From: Tubulanus polymorphus
Taxonomy: Eukaryota > Nemertea > Palaeonemertea > Tubulaniformes > Tubulanidae
Assembly: GCF_964204645.1 (NCBI RefSeq)
Contig: NC_134025.1
Coordinates: 1,104,001 to 1,168,000, forward strand
Direction: 5' to 3'
DNA length: 64,000 nucleotides
Positions 11,385-29,650 of this stretch are shown here, piece by piece; positions within the stretch are counted from its first letter, which is position 1, and each line of letters begins with the position of its first letter. Both the position numbers and the translations under genes were made by a program. The notes beneath the pieces were generated by a model. That model ran no database searches and was not told the origin of the DNA. It worked only from the letters and a program-made list of their open reading frames with translations.

Positions 11385-13135
11385 TATTTGATGTGTAGCT
11401 TTTCCGGACAAGTACAAAATTCTTGTATCCTAAAAATATTGACTAATATCATGCAGTTTTTAACTCATTGTGGACCTAATTTCATAGTTCTTAGTTTAGA
11501 TTTGATTCTAAGAGTTGGAGTTAGGACTACTTCAATTCCTAATGTTTCAAATGGCAGATTCGAATATTATCAGTGGAACCTGATTTTCATTTGGAAATTT
11601 CTTTCAGTTCTGATATAATGTATGTAACAGATCCACAATATTAAGATTTAACGACAAAAGAATCTACTTCAGCTGACATTTTGTGCTAGATGCATCTCTG
11701 AAGATCTGGGTAGAAGCGTTTTACCGGAAATGTCGGTGTAACAGATCTTCATCATTAAATCTTCGGTATTGTGGGTTTTTCTATATACACTTCATAGACC
11801 GCGACTTGTCTATATTGATTTCATTTTGAAATGATGTAATGATATCGATCGTAAAGTAAAGTAAACAAAGAATGAAATAATGGTTGCTGTAATGATTATT
11901 TTTTCGTTATAAAACGAAATTTGCTGAGTTTTTTTTTTTTTGAATGTGTGTGAATGAATGAAGGTAAACTCGTCATTATTTCGGGAGTTTTCAATATAAA
12001 TAGTTTAAATAATAATTGTTTATTTATAAAGATATTTATGAACAGGAGCTGGAAAAATGAGATATTTTTGTTAGAAGTCTTCCGTGGTTATAATCATTAA
12101 TGGATGCCTCTCATGCCAATCTGCACCGTGTAGAGAAACCTAGTCGTATCGATGCATTGCACCCCATCATCATTTAGATTTGTTTATAAACAACAGTCGT
12201 GTATGAATGAAACTCAGAAAGTATCAAATACATGTTTTAACAACAGAATTGAATTGAATAATGTGTAACTGTGTTTAATATCATCGGTGTGTATCATATA
12301 ACTGTGAGCTATCTTTATCACGTCCTCAAACTCCTCGTACTGTAGTCTCCCTACCATACCCTTCCTACAGTCAGTCCATTCCTCTCTGATTCGAACCTGT
12401 AATCGATGGTAATCATCGCGTCGATGTTTTCAGATGGAATCGTCGTTTAATATTCAGTTCGTATTCATAACAGTTTCCGCGTTGAATCGGAGTCGGTGTA
12501 AAGATAGCTCACGGTAGTAACTGTATTAAACCAATATCCTCATGCAGCCCCTCGCGAGTGAGGACTGCTGGAATGCTTGCTTTACGAAACCAAGAGCGAA
12601 ATAAAAAACAGAAAATCATAATGATAATAATAATAATAATAATAATAATGATGATGATAATTCTATGATATATGACTGGCTAACTGTCTCAGTCCCGATG
12701 TAAGTTCTATTGATGGTAGTGTGATAATGTGTATTAAACCCATGGCTTTGCTTTGCAGTCTGCAAAAAATACTGATTTTAAACAAAGAATAGAATAATGA
12801 AGATTATTGTGTAATAAAGATTTTGAAGCTCCTATAAAAATGCCACGTTGAAATAGTTACGTTGTACATATAAACAAACAGTGATCACTATTCTGGAATT
12901 TTCTAAAGTTAATGTTAAAGAACACGGCATGTAAGATTTAAATCAACCGCATTTTGTGTTTTGTGAATGAAGGTTCTTCTGTGTTCTTATGCTTGTATTG
13001 AATCACTGAATAGATCAAGGGTTCAGAAGGTCACGCAGAATCGACGCAGCAGATACTAGGGGACAGGATCCAGGCTTAGGGGATGAAGGGTCCAAAGAAA
13101 ATGAGAATTTCTTTTTTGAATGAATGAATGTTCAT
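10931..13135. other. Stretch without a recognised gene
   Basis: Contains an (ATT)n run at about 11334-11391, a T run near 11931, a TAA-type run at about 12620-12660, and another AATAAA near 12816 that could serve a longer SOS transcript. Short open frames here show no family resemblance. Confidence 0.5.
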
Positions 13136-13410
13136 ATTTGTATAGCGCCGATTTCACTGTAATCAGTGTTCAAAGGCGCTCCCCAGCGGTACAGAAGCGA
13201 CTGGTGAAAAGAAATGTGTTAAGTCCAGTTATAAATGCTGCGAAGCTGTCTAGAGATCGAAGATGAGATGGGAGCGAGTTCCAAATAATGGGAGCATGCA
13301 CGTAGAAAGATCTTCCACCAAATGATTCTCGTCTGTATTTTCTAAAGGTGAGCAGATTCTGCGAGTCGGAGCGTAGAGAACGGGCGGGTGAATACGCCAC
13401 CTGACAATAA
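13070..13410 (-). mobile_element. LINE 3'-end remnant (reverse transcriptase C terminus)
   Basis: On the minus strand, 13400-13170 encodes about 75 residues with RESFGGRSFYVHAPIIWNSL and PSHLRSLDSFAAF. This is typical of the C-terminal tail of CR1/RTE/Jockey-type LINE polymerases (RSFSVAGPRLWNSLP-type). It is followed by a TTCATTCATTCA-type 3' tail at 13120-13132. The catalytic domain is missing, so this is a 5'-truncated dead copy. Confidence 0.75.
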
Positions 13411-13467
13411 CACCGACTAAAAACTTAAAATAGAAAACATTTTATCATTCAATAAACAAATGACATA

Positions 13468-13473
13468 TTTATT
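13468..13473 (-). terminator. Poly(A) signal for the kelch gene
   Basis: AATAAA on the minus strand (plus-strand tttatt), about 250 bp past the stop codon at 13720. The interval between is probably 3' UTR. Confidence 0.5.
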
Positions 13474-13719
13474 CCTCTAATTATAAATACAACTATTTTG
13501 GATGATCACAAATGAATGTATGTTTTTCAAGCAATCACAGACGACGACATTTTTTCACAACAACAAAATATTTAAATCTTCTTAATCTCAAATATCGAAG
13601 CAAATGATTTGAAATTGTCTCTAAGATATCGGGAAGTATGAGAATTCTTAACACAACAGCGACTAGAACACATGACTAGAGACTAGATATTGACTATTCA
13701 CTAGATTCATCTAGATTAT

Positions 13720-15613
13720 TTACGACAACTCAACCGCAGCATCCATGCTGAGAGGAGCGTATTTAACGTATCGTTTCTCCGGACTGTGACCCGGACTCGG
13801 AAGATCGAGGCATTTCTTAACGAACACAGCCAGACACAACAATAAAGAAACGCAAGCAACTCCCGAGAAACAAATAACAAATAGAATACCGGGTGAAAAT
13901 GGCAGAACGAACGCGATATCGGTGATAGCTTCAAAATCCTGCATTAAACAATTAAAAACCCAAACATCGTTTAACTGACCTTCTTCACCGGTCGCGTCGT
14001 GACCGTCACCTCCGAATAAATAAAACGTATCATTACGAACCCAAGTTGCTGCGTTTAACCGAGGACCGGGAAGATTATCTAAACTCGGGGTGTGTATGTT
14101 ACCGTACGTAGCGCGACCTTCACCTTTAGTTAAACCGCCCATCCAAACCCAAACCTCTCGATTCACGTCGTATTTCCACAAATCAGACAATTCTTTATCA
14201 CCGCGATAGAAATTCGGCATCAAATAATCGATTCCTTCTCCGCCGAACAGCCATAGATCACCGTTTAGATCGACCCAGGATAAACTGAGTTTACGACACC
14301 CGGGGATCGTATCGGAATCTCCGTGACCTAAAACCCCGTAAATAGCGACGTGCCCCGGGCGCGTAAAACCGTTTAAATACCGCCAGCTTCTCCGTGTTAA
14401 ACTGAACGACCACAGATCTGAAGTGAAACCTACACTCGAATGTTGATTTCGCAAATTCTTTTCGATGTTCCCTCCGAACATGAACATCGTACGATTGTTA
14501 GTAACCCAGGTAACGGCTCCGTTACGAGGCAACGGATTCCGGTGATTCCTCGAATCGTCGTCCGTTCCGCGATCGACTTCAATTTCACGCCAGAATAATT
14601 TCGAGAAATCGAACACCCAGACGTCGTTAAGAAACGCGAAATGTTCGTCGACTCCGCTAAATATAACCATCTGATCGTCGAGACACCAGAGCGCCATCTC
14701 TGAACGAGCAGCAGGAGCGAACTGAATATCCAGCAAATTAATCCACGATGAATTCGAGAAAAAATACAACCACGTGTCACCTAAAACGTGATCGCCAATA
14801 GTACGACCGCCGTATAATACTAGAAAGTCTCCTCGCTTGCCGCAGGCGGCTGAGTTATACCGCGAGGCTGGTAAATCCCTCAGATTCCTGTCGATTCCTT
14901 CATGATTCCAGCCTCGTCGTTCCTCCAGTAACAAATCCCACCGATTCGTCGACATATCGTAGCGCCACAGATCGTTTAAAACTTTCGGAATCTTCGCGTC
15001 GATCGAATCATCGAATCCGAGTCCTCCGAAGATCCACGCGTGACGTACTCCATCGCTCCAGTACGCGTTACCCGATCGTGAACCCGGGTAATTATCACTT
15101 CCTAAGTAACTGATGTTGGATTGTTGATTTCGTAAGTTGTTGCCAGCAATCCACGTCCATTCTGAAAATATACAACATTATTTACGAAAAATGATTAAAA
15201 CCACATATATTAATTAAAAAATTGAAAATGAAATTTATTTATTTAAAATTAGAAGACAAATGTTCTAGACCAGGGGCCAGTTTCAAAAAGCATAATTAAC
15301 TTTAATTATAATTAGGATCTAAATCATGATTAAATTTCTTTAATCATGATTAGTAGTTTAATCATAATTAAGAGTTAATTACGCTTTGTGAAACCAGCCC
15401 CAGTTTTTTAAAATAGTTAGGTTTGAATTATTGTATCTATTCTCCCAGTGTACAGGATATCATACCGTGTAGTTAGAAATACACACCTGTAAACACAACT
15501 GTTGCCGATCTGTTTGATTTATGTTTAATAGGAAGAGATTCTGATAATGAAGTTGATTCAGTTAATGTTAAACAGTAAAAACTGATTAATAACAAAATGA
15601 ACATTCTTTTCAT
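13720..15613 (-). CDS. Type I membrane kelch-repeat protein
   Basis: Two coding exons (15613-15487, 15161-13720) encode 522 residues. A signal peptide (MKRMFILLLISFYCLTL) is followed by a kelch beta-propeller ectodomain of about residues 45-455. Repeats have the form NDVWVF/LWLFGG/SDLWKYD with W-W linkers (EWTWIAGN, WVWMGGL). A single transmembrane segment lies near 462-490 (LFVICFSGVACVSLLLCLAV), followed by a 32-residue cytoplasmic tail. N-glycosylation sequons (NSS, NRT, NDT) fit secretion. The long repeat linkers with P-G-x-R before the next blade resemble kelch repeats common in bacterial and fungal secreted proteins more than KLHL proteins. No catalytic motif was recognised, so the function is unknown; a cell-surface binding role is plausible. 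The first Met after the splice acceptor that opens the signal peptide was taken as start. Confidence 0.88.
15271..15412. mobile_element. Foldback element in the kelch-gene intron
   Basis: Left end caggggccagtttcaaaaag with cataattaactttaat; right end ttaattacgctttgtgaaac + cagcccc. The ends are complementary over about 30 bp, with an AT-rich palindromic interior. Confidence 0.75.
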
Positions 15614-15990
15614 CTTTAATTCCACAGTTGTTGCTACTGCTGCATCTGCTGCTGCTTCTGATGACGATTATTTGTTGCTGTACATTTCATCAAATTCAAC
15701 TGAAACAAGATAAATAAATAAACAGATTAACAATAAAATCTAACAAAATAGATACACTTCCGGGTTTCTGTCAAATCGATCGATGATCAGATTATGATAC
15801 TGCTCCAGCGAGGGCAGTCGTAAATCTGGTCTTAAACTCCAACAGATCAAACAGCATCTTAAATAACAATTATCCATTCATTCAATGTGATACTTACACC
15901 ATACTAAACGCTAGAATCAGTCGAAGAAGTTTTGAAAAAATCGATAACATTTTTATTTTTCACGGGCGCCGCCATCTTGTTAGAGAGCTT
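15614..15990 (-). promoter_or_regulatory. 5' leader and promoter of the kelch gene, with uORF and YY1-type site
   Basis: A non-coding first exon ends at a GTAAGT donor (exon end 15898). A second 5'UTR exon begins at 15699. GCCGCCATCTTG at 15968-15979 (AAGATGGCGGC on the minus strand) matches the YY1 promoter motif. The same ATG opens a 23-codon upstream frame ending at 15904. A second short upstream frame sits in the CAG-rich part of exon 2. Confidence 0.55.
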
Positions 15991-16329
15991 GGTGGCAGCA
16001 CCATACAGTCACCTAACGGAATTTCTGAGAACTGAGAAAAATTTTCCACAGTCACGATTGAATCTTTTTGGAAATTGAATGAAGATATTTTCAATAAACA
16101 ATTATAGACCACAGTATCGTGAGTAGTTGATTATTGAAACTAAACAAGTTGCTTGTCCAAGTCTGGCAACCAGTCTAGTGCAGTATTGAACGGCAACCAG
16201 TCTATAATCATCCCACAACCTTTCCTTGCTTGCCAGAGTTAACTCACGTTAGTGTATAAAATTTCCGTTAACGTTGAGCATAGCGACAGCACCTTACAGT
16301 ACGTAAAACAATTTCAAATTTTAGTGGCA

Positions 16330-16592
16330 TTTTTGTCTGAGGTGCTCGACGTTTTGTCATGAAATACACAATAACACGGTTAAAATACCATGGCCATGTT
16401 TTATTGATGAGCACCCTGCTTTGAAATTATGTCCTATAAGTCGTTTATTAAGATGACACCGCCCCGGTCCCGGCGTCGGTGGCTCACCACCCGCCGGGCC
16501 GTTGCGGGGCTGACCCGAACCGAGATTCAACACTATAGCGGATGATGATGTTTCGGGTTCCACACACAATACCGTCTGATCCCCCCCCCCAA
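16330..16592 (-). other. 3' UTR of the cysteine-rich protein gene
   Basis: Lies between the stop codon at 16593 and two minus-strand AATAAA motifs (near 16399-16404 and 16445). It includes an unusually GC-rich block at 16455-16540. No RNA gene was recognised in it. Confidence 0.5.
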
Positions 16593-18393
16593 TTAGGTCC
16601 GGGAGGATTTAGTGTATTTTACTGGCAAAAAATCAAAACAAGAAAAACGTTCAGTGTTGTGATGCACATCTTGTGATTTTAATGCCATCAAGAAAGCAAG
16701 TCTAAATCTTTCAAAATTTTCAAGCTTTCCGTCAACTCGTCGTCTACAACTGTTTCCGTATCTGAAAAAAATAAGATGAAGCCTGTTGATAACTTTGAAC
16801 ACAAATAGACGAAGAAACAACCAGGGCCGTTGTTTACTGAAAGAGCGTCAGGTGTGCGGATCGAGAATGGGTGATCGAACAAGTGCCCGTTTCATCTGAA
16901 GTTCCCTCTTGAATAATTACTGTCGTTTTCCGGGGAAACAATTCCACAAAAAAAGATGTCTACCAGTAGCACGGCTTGAACAACAGTCTCTACATTCACC
17001 ATGGACGTATAAACTAGATTCACTACATGAAGTGTATACTGGATCTTCTGGCATATACAGAATTAAAACTATCCCGAATACATAAGAAAATGATGAATCC
17101 TGGATCATCTGCCCCTGAGCGCCCAAAAGAACTGTAGGAACGCGGCCCTGGTTCCGCAGATCGTGATTCAGTTTGGGACTGAATTATGATCGGTCTATAT
17201 TTTTACCTAGACAATTCCCAGCTACATGAATGAATCCATCGCAACAGACGAGATTTTCATCTTTACACGCTTTTTTATCCGGTACGAGGAAATTCTCGGT
17301 GATTTCTTGCATCTCTATTCTATAAAGGTATTGCAACAAATCAATGTGGAATCAAAATGTTAAACTTAGATAAATGGCTAAACTCCACAAAAATTCTGAT
17401 TTATGGAATTTTTGTGGAGTTTATAGCCGTCAGTGCATTTTTTGTAAAAGGCACATCACCAGGGACTTTTTAATTAGAATGAACATCTGACTGTCATGAT
17501 TCGCTTGTACCCAATTGGACGTTTGATAAATATTTCTGAATTATTGATATATACCTACACATTTGAACTCGTTGTTTTTGCTGAGAAATGAACTTACAAA
17601 TATGCGACATCATAGATAGAACAACGTTTATTCCCGATATCTCCACATGTTCGGTATCCGACTCGCAGCTGTACGGTTTTATTGACTGGAACCTGAACGA
17701 GTCGATACATCTCGATCATTTTAACTTTTTCTTTATTCTTACAGCACCAATTACTGGAGAAAATATAGACTCTTCTATAAAATCGATTACGATGCGAATC
17801 TGATATTTTTTAACGATTTCTTTGGGCGGCGAAATTTTTCGGGAAATCTTGTAAATGTAACACAATCAAATTGATAAACATGGTCTAAAAATCATTTCGC
17901 CAAATTGTCTACTTGTTATTTCTAAAGCGCTGGGTCCGGTTGCAGGTGTTGAGAAATATGTCCAAAAGTGGTCTCGTGTCTTGAGACTGGCTATAGAACC
18001 AAAATCAGCTAAGACTGCATGGATTTGTCGTTAGATTGGTTATAGAACCAAAATCAGCTTAGACTGGGCTTACGTTAGCCTAGGCCATGACTACAAATGG
18101 GTCCTTCTTTGTACGTACGACTGTGCAACTTGGCCCAATCACAATTACGTACACTAGGATTGAGCTGACTTTGTGACTCTTGATACTTACTTATCGTTTC
18201 CTGATCTGCGATGGCGATCCACTAATTTTCTGAGAGCAGTCGGAAGTTCACTGACAGACATTCGTGCTAAACGTTTTAATTCGCTTTCCGTGAATCTATT
18301 CTTCTTTAGATTTTTGTGATCCTCGATAACTGCTGCCTCGGAGAAATAGAGGATACAAGCGAAAACTACCAAGATATGATATAAGTTGTTCAT
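16593..18393 (-). CDS. Secreted cysteine-rich small protein, family not recognised
   Basis: Four coding exons join in phase: 18393-18191, 17319-17207, 17047-16921, 16761-16593, giving 203 residues. The N terminus is a clear signal peptide (MNNLYHILVVFACILYF). Next come a basic helix-like segment with a dibasic site (DRHRRSGNDK) and a cysteine domain. Exon 2 has the pattern C-x6-CC-x9-C (KDENLV between the first cysteines; DGFIHVAGN before the last). Exon 3 carries a second CC with NCFPGKRQ. Exon 4 continues with GNSC and a charged tail. Skipping exon 3 also leaves an open frame but gives a different 24-residue end (starting DTETVVDD). AATAAA signals near 16399 and 16450 (minus strand) support a terminal exon. 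It could be a hormone-like, antimicrobial or matrix peptide. The upstream TTG of the frame was not used as start. Confidence 0.7.
17935..18160. mobile_element. Degraded family A element
   Basis: Contains family A words (ggtccggttgca, gttatagaaccaaaatcagc, cgactgtgcaacttggccc) in intron 1 of the cysteine-rich protein gene. Compare the better copies at 23292-23475 and 38162-38330. Confidence 0.5.
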
Positions 18394-19448
18394 GTTGTTG
18401 GTCGATTTGTGAATGTTTGCTGGCACCGACAAAATCTAATTCCCCAAACTCGACAACTATCAAAAATCTATTTGTTTTACAGTTATTTGTATCCTATCGT
18501 TGATAAATCTGATAACAGGGTGTTACACTTCACTTTTTCACTTTTTGTGTATAAATGTAAACTGATTATCAGAGGAATGATTTATAACCATTTTTCAGGT
18601 ATGATTTGTGATAACGACAGAGACTTCCGATATTGTCAATATCTATTGAATTATGCTTCCGGGCTTGTATCATCACGTGATTTGATAAGTGTGATGAATT
18701 AGACTTCCAGGAAATGGAAACATTCCAAACAAGTTTTTTTTCTTTTCAAACACTGTTTCGGCAAAACGAAAAAGAAGGCGGCCCGGAGGTTGGGCAGCGG
18801 TGTAGAGGCAGGCAAGTGGAACCTGGATTAATTGATTTGTCCAGGAGCGGGCTGGGGGTTCGGACACCTGTGTACTGATTCTGATGTTTAAGTTTCTAAA
18901 ATACACGATTTGCTGGTTCATAATCATTTCAAAAACTGCAAATGCGTACTACTCGCTTGCCACAGTAGAGAAACCAAGCTGTGTAGAATTATAACCGTAA
19001 AGTGCTGCCCCTAGAGATTACGTTGACGGGGAATCTTTGAACTAGCTTCCTACCCGCATGCCACAGTAAGAAAACTGTTCTGGCATGTTAGTTCACATAT
19101 TAACCGCTATTGTTATATATAGAGGCAGCATCGGACAGTAAGGATCGGGTTTGACTACAGTGAAGTCTACCCTATAAATCACAAATTAAAGAATTCAATA
19201 TTCTATTTTGAATTAAGAGTGTATTATCTGACTCGTTACAGGCGCACTGTCCGGCTTCTGGTTGGGTAGCGATACATCGTCGCCTCTTTCAACGTTTCGT
19301 GTTCACGATTTGTGTATTGCGACAACTCATTCGGTAACTGTAAACATTATTATAGCGCGATTCATAACTAAAGTGGAGCCAATAATACCAAAAGTTTTTG
19401 CCAAATTTTTGTCTTTTTCTGGGTTTTAAAACTATTTCTGGAATAGAA
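18394..19448. other. Intergenic region between divergent genes
   Basis: Separates the minus-strand cysteine-rich gene from SYF2. It should contain both promoters, but no TATA box is convincing. The motif cgcatgccacagta with a following gtgctgcc occurs at about 18955-19075 (twice, one variant) and again at 44866-44925, which marks a dispersed repeat. Confidence 0.5.
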
Positions 19449-21558
19449 ATGAGTGAAACGGCGAGTTGTTCTAGTTCTGGTGGAAGTGTAGCGACTGGTG
19501 ACAGTAAAACAGATCGATTAAAACGATTACGAGATTTACAAATGAGGAGGGTAAGTTTCAAGAAGACGTCACTTTTTTCTGCGTTTCATTCTTCTGCACT
19601 CACTCACTGCGCTGTGTAATTCGTCATCAATAATTGATCATGTGATTGTTTTCAGAATGAAGCGAGGAAATTGAATCATAAGGAAGTAGTTGAAGAAGAC
19701 AGACGTAAAAAACTGCCGGCGAATTTTGAGTCGAAAAGGAAACGTTTAGAATGGGAAGAGCAGGAAGAGAAGAAGAGAAAGGTAGAAAATGTTTATATCA
19801 GTTCTATTGAATATATTCTATAGATATATATAATTCAAACAGATTTATGATATATTATATCACTCTGCTCGGATCAGCATTCGGGGATAGTCAGAGCGAC
19901 GTCGAGTAGTCTTATCACTGAAATGAATTTTGGTGGGAAAATCTTAAACATTTTGTGGGTCATCCTTCAAATAGGACACGCGATATTCAACAACAATCTG
20001 CTCTGTGGCACGGGGAGTCATACAGGCACACATAATAATCCGAGCATCTATCTGTCCATGTAGTCTATTCTATGTTTTAGGAATGTTTAGTTTGATAGTG
20101 AATGTCGAATCTTTTATGAATGTTTAGTTTGATAGTGAATGTCGAATGTTTTAGGAATGTTTAGTTTGATAGTGAATGTCGAATGTTTTATGAATGTTTA
20201 GTTTGATAGAGAATGTCGAATGTTTTAGGAATGTTCAGTTTCATAGTTAATGTCGAATGTTTTAGGAATGTTTATTTTGATAGTGAATGTTGAATGTTTT
20301 AGGAATGTTAATTTTGATAGGGAATGTTGAATGTTTTAGGAATGTCAAGCCGGTGGTGATGATTATGAACGAGTGAAACTGTTAGAAATTGGAGCCGATG
20401 AAGCAGAAAAATGGGAGAGAAAAAAGAAGAAAAAAGATTCTGATAAAGGTTTTTCAGGTTCGTTAAATGCTAAATTCATTTTACTTTCAAACCCGCATAT
20501 ATTTGTAATATAAAGCATTATGTACATTCTAACTTTAAAACTACAGGGCCCCAAAATACAACCCTACGACTCCTTGATTCCTTAAAAACTACTAAATGGA
20601 AAATACATTTTGATCTGTAGGGACCGTGGAATAGCTGTTACTCTGATATTGACGATAATGTTCTCTGTTTTGTTGTATGCGTAGATTTTGAACAAGCGAC
20701 AGCTCGAAAATATCAGACTTTAACCAAACAGATGAAACCAAACTTCGATGAATATTCACGTGAAAAAAACAAAATGTAAGTTTTATATCAATTGATTCGT
20801 AATCAAAATTTAAAAAAAAAACATTGAAATGAGAAGCTGGGCTAGTTATTCCCACCAGGTGGCGTGCCCTGCACTAGGATATTCCCACTAGGTGGCCTGG
20901 TGGAATCCTCACTTGCCACATCAGTTGATGATAATGATTGTTATTGTATTTAGGGGTGAGGAAGCGTTTTATCCAACTAAAGACACGCTCGGAGTCATGC
21001 ATCATAAAGATTCTACTGATAATATCGATCGAATGGTTACAGATCTAGAAAAACAGTAAGTAGAAACATATTTATAAATCCTGGGTTCAGTTGTACATTC
21101 AAGGGCTTACAGTAGATAGTCTAATACCATCTTAGTTCTGCAGCCAATCTAACAGCTTATCACCAACCAGTCCTAGGATTTAAAGGGTTCATGAAGAGGT
21201 TTTTGAAATAAGGGTAAAAGTAATTTTTATCTGAAGACCACTTGTGATGACTTTACAACTGGGTCCAGACCCAGTTGTTAAGTCGGTTACACGTAGTATC
21301 CACGGTCCACTTGTATAGGAAATTAAATATTCAAAATTAGAACTCCCCCTGGTGCGGATTGATAGAACTAATTTTGTGCTGGTTTATTTCAGGATCAGTA
21401 AAAGAGAGAAATACAGCAGGAGACGAGCGTTCGATGATGAAGCTGATATCGATTATATCAATGAAAGAAACCAAAGATTTAATCAGAAACTCGAACGATT
21501 TTATGGCAAATATACAACAGAAATTAAACAGAATCTTGAGAGGGGTACAGCAGTTTAG
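19449..21558 (+). CDS. SYF2: Pre-mRNA splicing factor SYF2
   Basis: SYF2 (p29/GCIP-interacting protein) is a spliceosomal protein of the Prp19/NTC-associated, SYF1-linked group. Six exons join in phase: 19449-19550, 19656-19781, 20340-20457, 20685-20775, 20954-21055, 21393-21558. They give about 234 residues, close to vertebrate SYF2. Diagnostic segments are [20 protein letters not shown] with [49 protein letters not shown] and the near-invariant C terminus [18 protein letters not shown]. The protein is highly charged and helical. The exon 3 acceptor sits inside a minisatellite and the stop codon opens another one. The start ATG follows gaa and begins the only frame that reaches the first donor. 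Confidence 0.96.
20045..20345. repeat. Minisatellite spanning the SYF2 exon 3 acceptor
   Basis: About seven copies of a roughly 40-bp unit (gaatgttttaggaatgttta + gtttgatagtgaatgtc). The last copy supplies ttttag, the acceptor, and gaatgt, the first six bases of exon 3. Confidence 0.88.
21082..21285. mobile_element. Degraded family A element in the last SYF2 intron
   Basis: Words such as gttctgcagccaatctaaca and caactgggtcc match the family A foldback, with poor ends. Confidence 0.45.
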
Positions 21559-21755
21559 AGAGAGGGGTACAGCAGTTTAGAGAGAGGGGTACAGCTGTGT
21601 AGAGAAAGGGGTACAGCTGTGTAGAGAGAGGAGGCAGCTGTGTAGAGAAAGGGGTACAGCAGTTTAGAGAGAGGGGTACAGCTGTGTAGAGAAAGGGGTA
21701 CAGCTGTGTAGAGAGAGGAGGCAGCTGTGTAGAGAAAGGGGCCAGCTGTATAGAG
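21534..21755. repeat. Minisatellite beginning in the last SYF2 codons
   Basis: A unit of about 22-24 bp (gagaggggtacagcagttta) equals the codons for the terminal ERGTAV plus the TAG stop. It is then repeated about ten times with drift (acagctgtgtagagaaaggg). Confidence 0.88.
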
Positions 21756-21988
21756 TGGAGAAAGCGGACAGGATTATATCTGTTTAGGGAAGGATCCGAT
21801 CTCTTCGATGAGATTTGACTAATGAATCTGAAGAGTCAAATAACTGAATGCAGCTGTATAATGTACTGTATCAGCGTTACGATACATTAGTATCAGATAA
21901 TCCTCTCGAAAATGACAATAATTATTGTTCTTAAAATAGACAACGTATGATAAAGTGTTGAGTGTATGTAATGTATCTCCTATTGAAG

Positions 21989-29298
<7,310 letters not shown>

Positions 29299-29650
29299 GG
29301 CAATGTTTACTTATTTAAATGAGCTAACTATAACGTAGAAACTATTGCCTGAAACGTTGTAATTTACATAATTTCCTAATGCCACACTAAGCGCTAGCTT
29401 GATAATTAAGTTTATTCCAGTTAATCAGTTATAATAGTTTCTTTGATTACAATACCATAAAATGTGTAATAATATACGTACAAAGGATATATACGGCGTC
29501 ACTGCAATTCAGCTGAACGTTTAAGTTTTATGTTGTTATGGAGACTATAAACAATATGGCGAATGAAGTGCCCGTGAGGTGACCCTAATTAGAATTTAAG
29601 GGTTGAGTAGAGAACGCTGCGGGGATATATCATAACCCATATATTTCGAG
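29299..29650. promoter_or_regulatory. Shared upstream region of divergent TMTC1 and KIAA2012 homologue
   Basis: Between the TMTC1 ATG (29298, minus) and a strong plus-strand donor (exon end 29650, then GTAAGTT) that probably closes a non-coding first exon of the plus-strand gene. It holds an aacaatatggcgaatg segment near 29550. No TATA box was recognised. Transcription start sites are inferred, not seen. Confidence 0.45.

Noticed and set aside
11316-11618. Plus-strand frame starting with a poly-Ile run
   Set aside because: Produced by the (ATT)n repeat; no splice support.
14430-14780. 116-codon second minus-strand frame within the kelch gene
   Set aside because: Overlaps the convincing kelch frame out of phase; a shadow.
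16357-16569. Minus-strand frame and GC-rich block that looked like rRNA or a small RNA
   Set aside because: No rRNA or snRNA motif matches, and it fits the 3' UTR of the cysteine-rich gene upstream of AATAAA signals.
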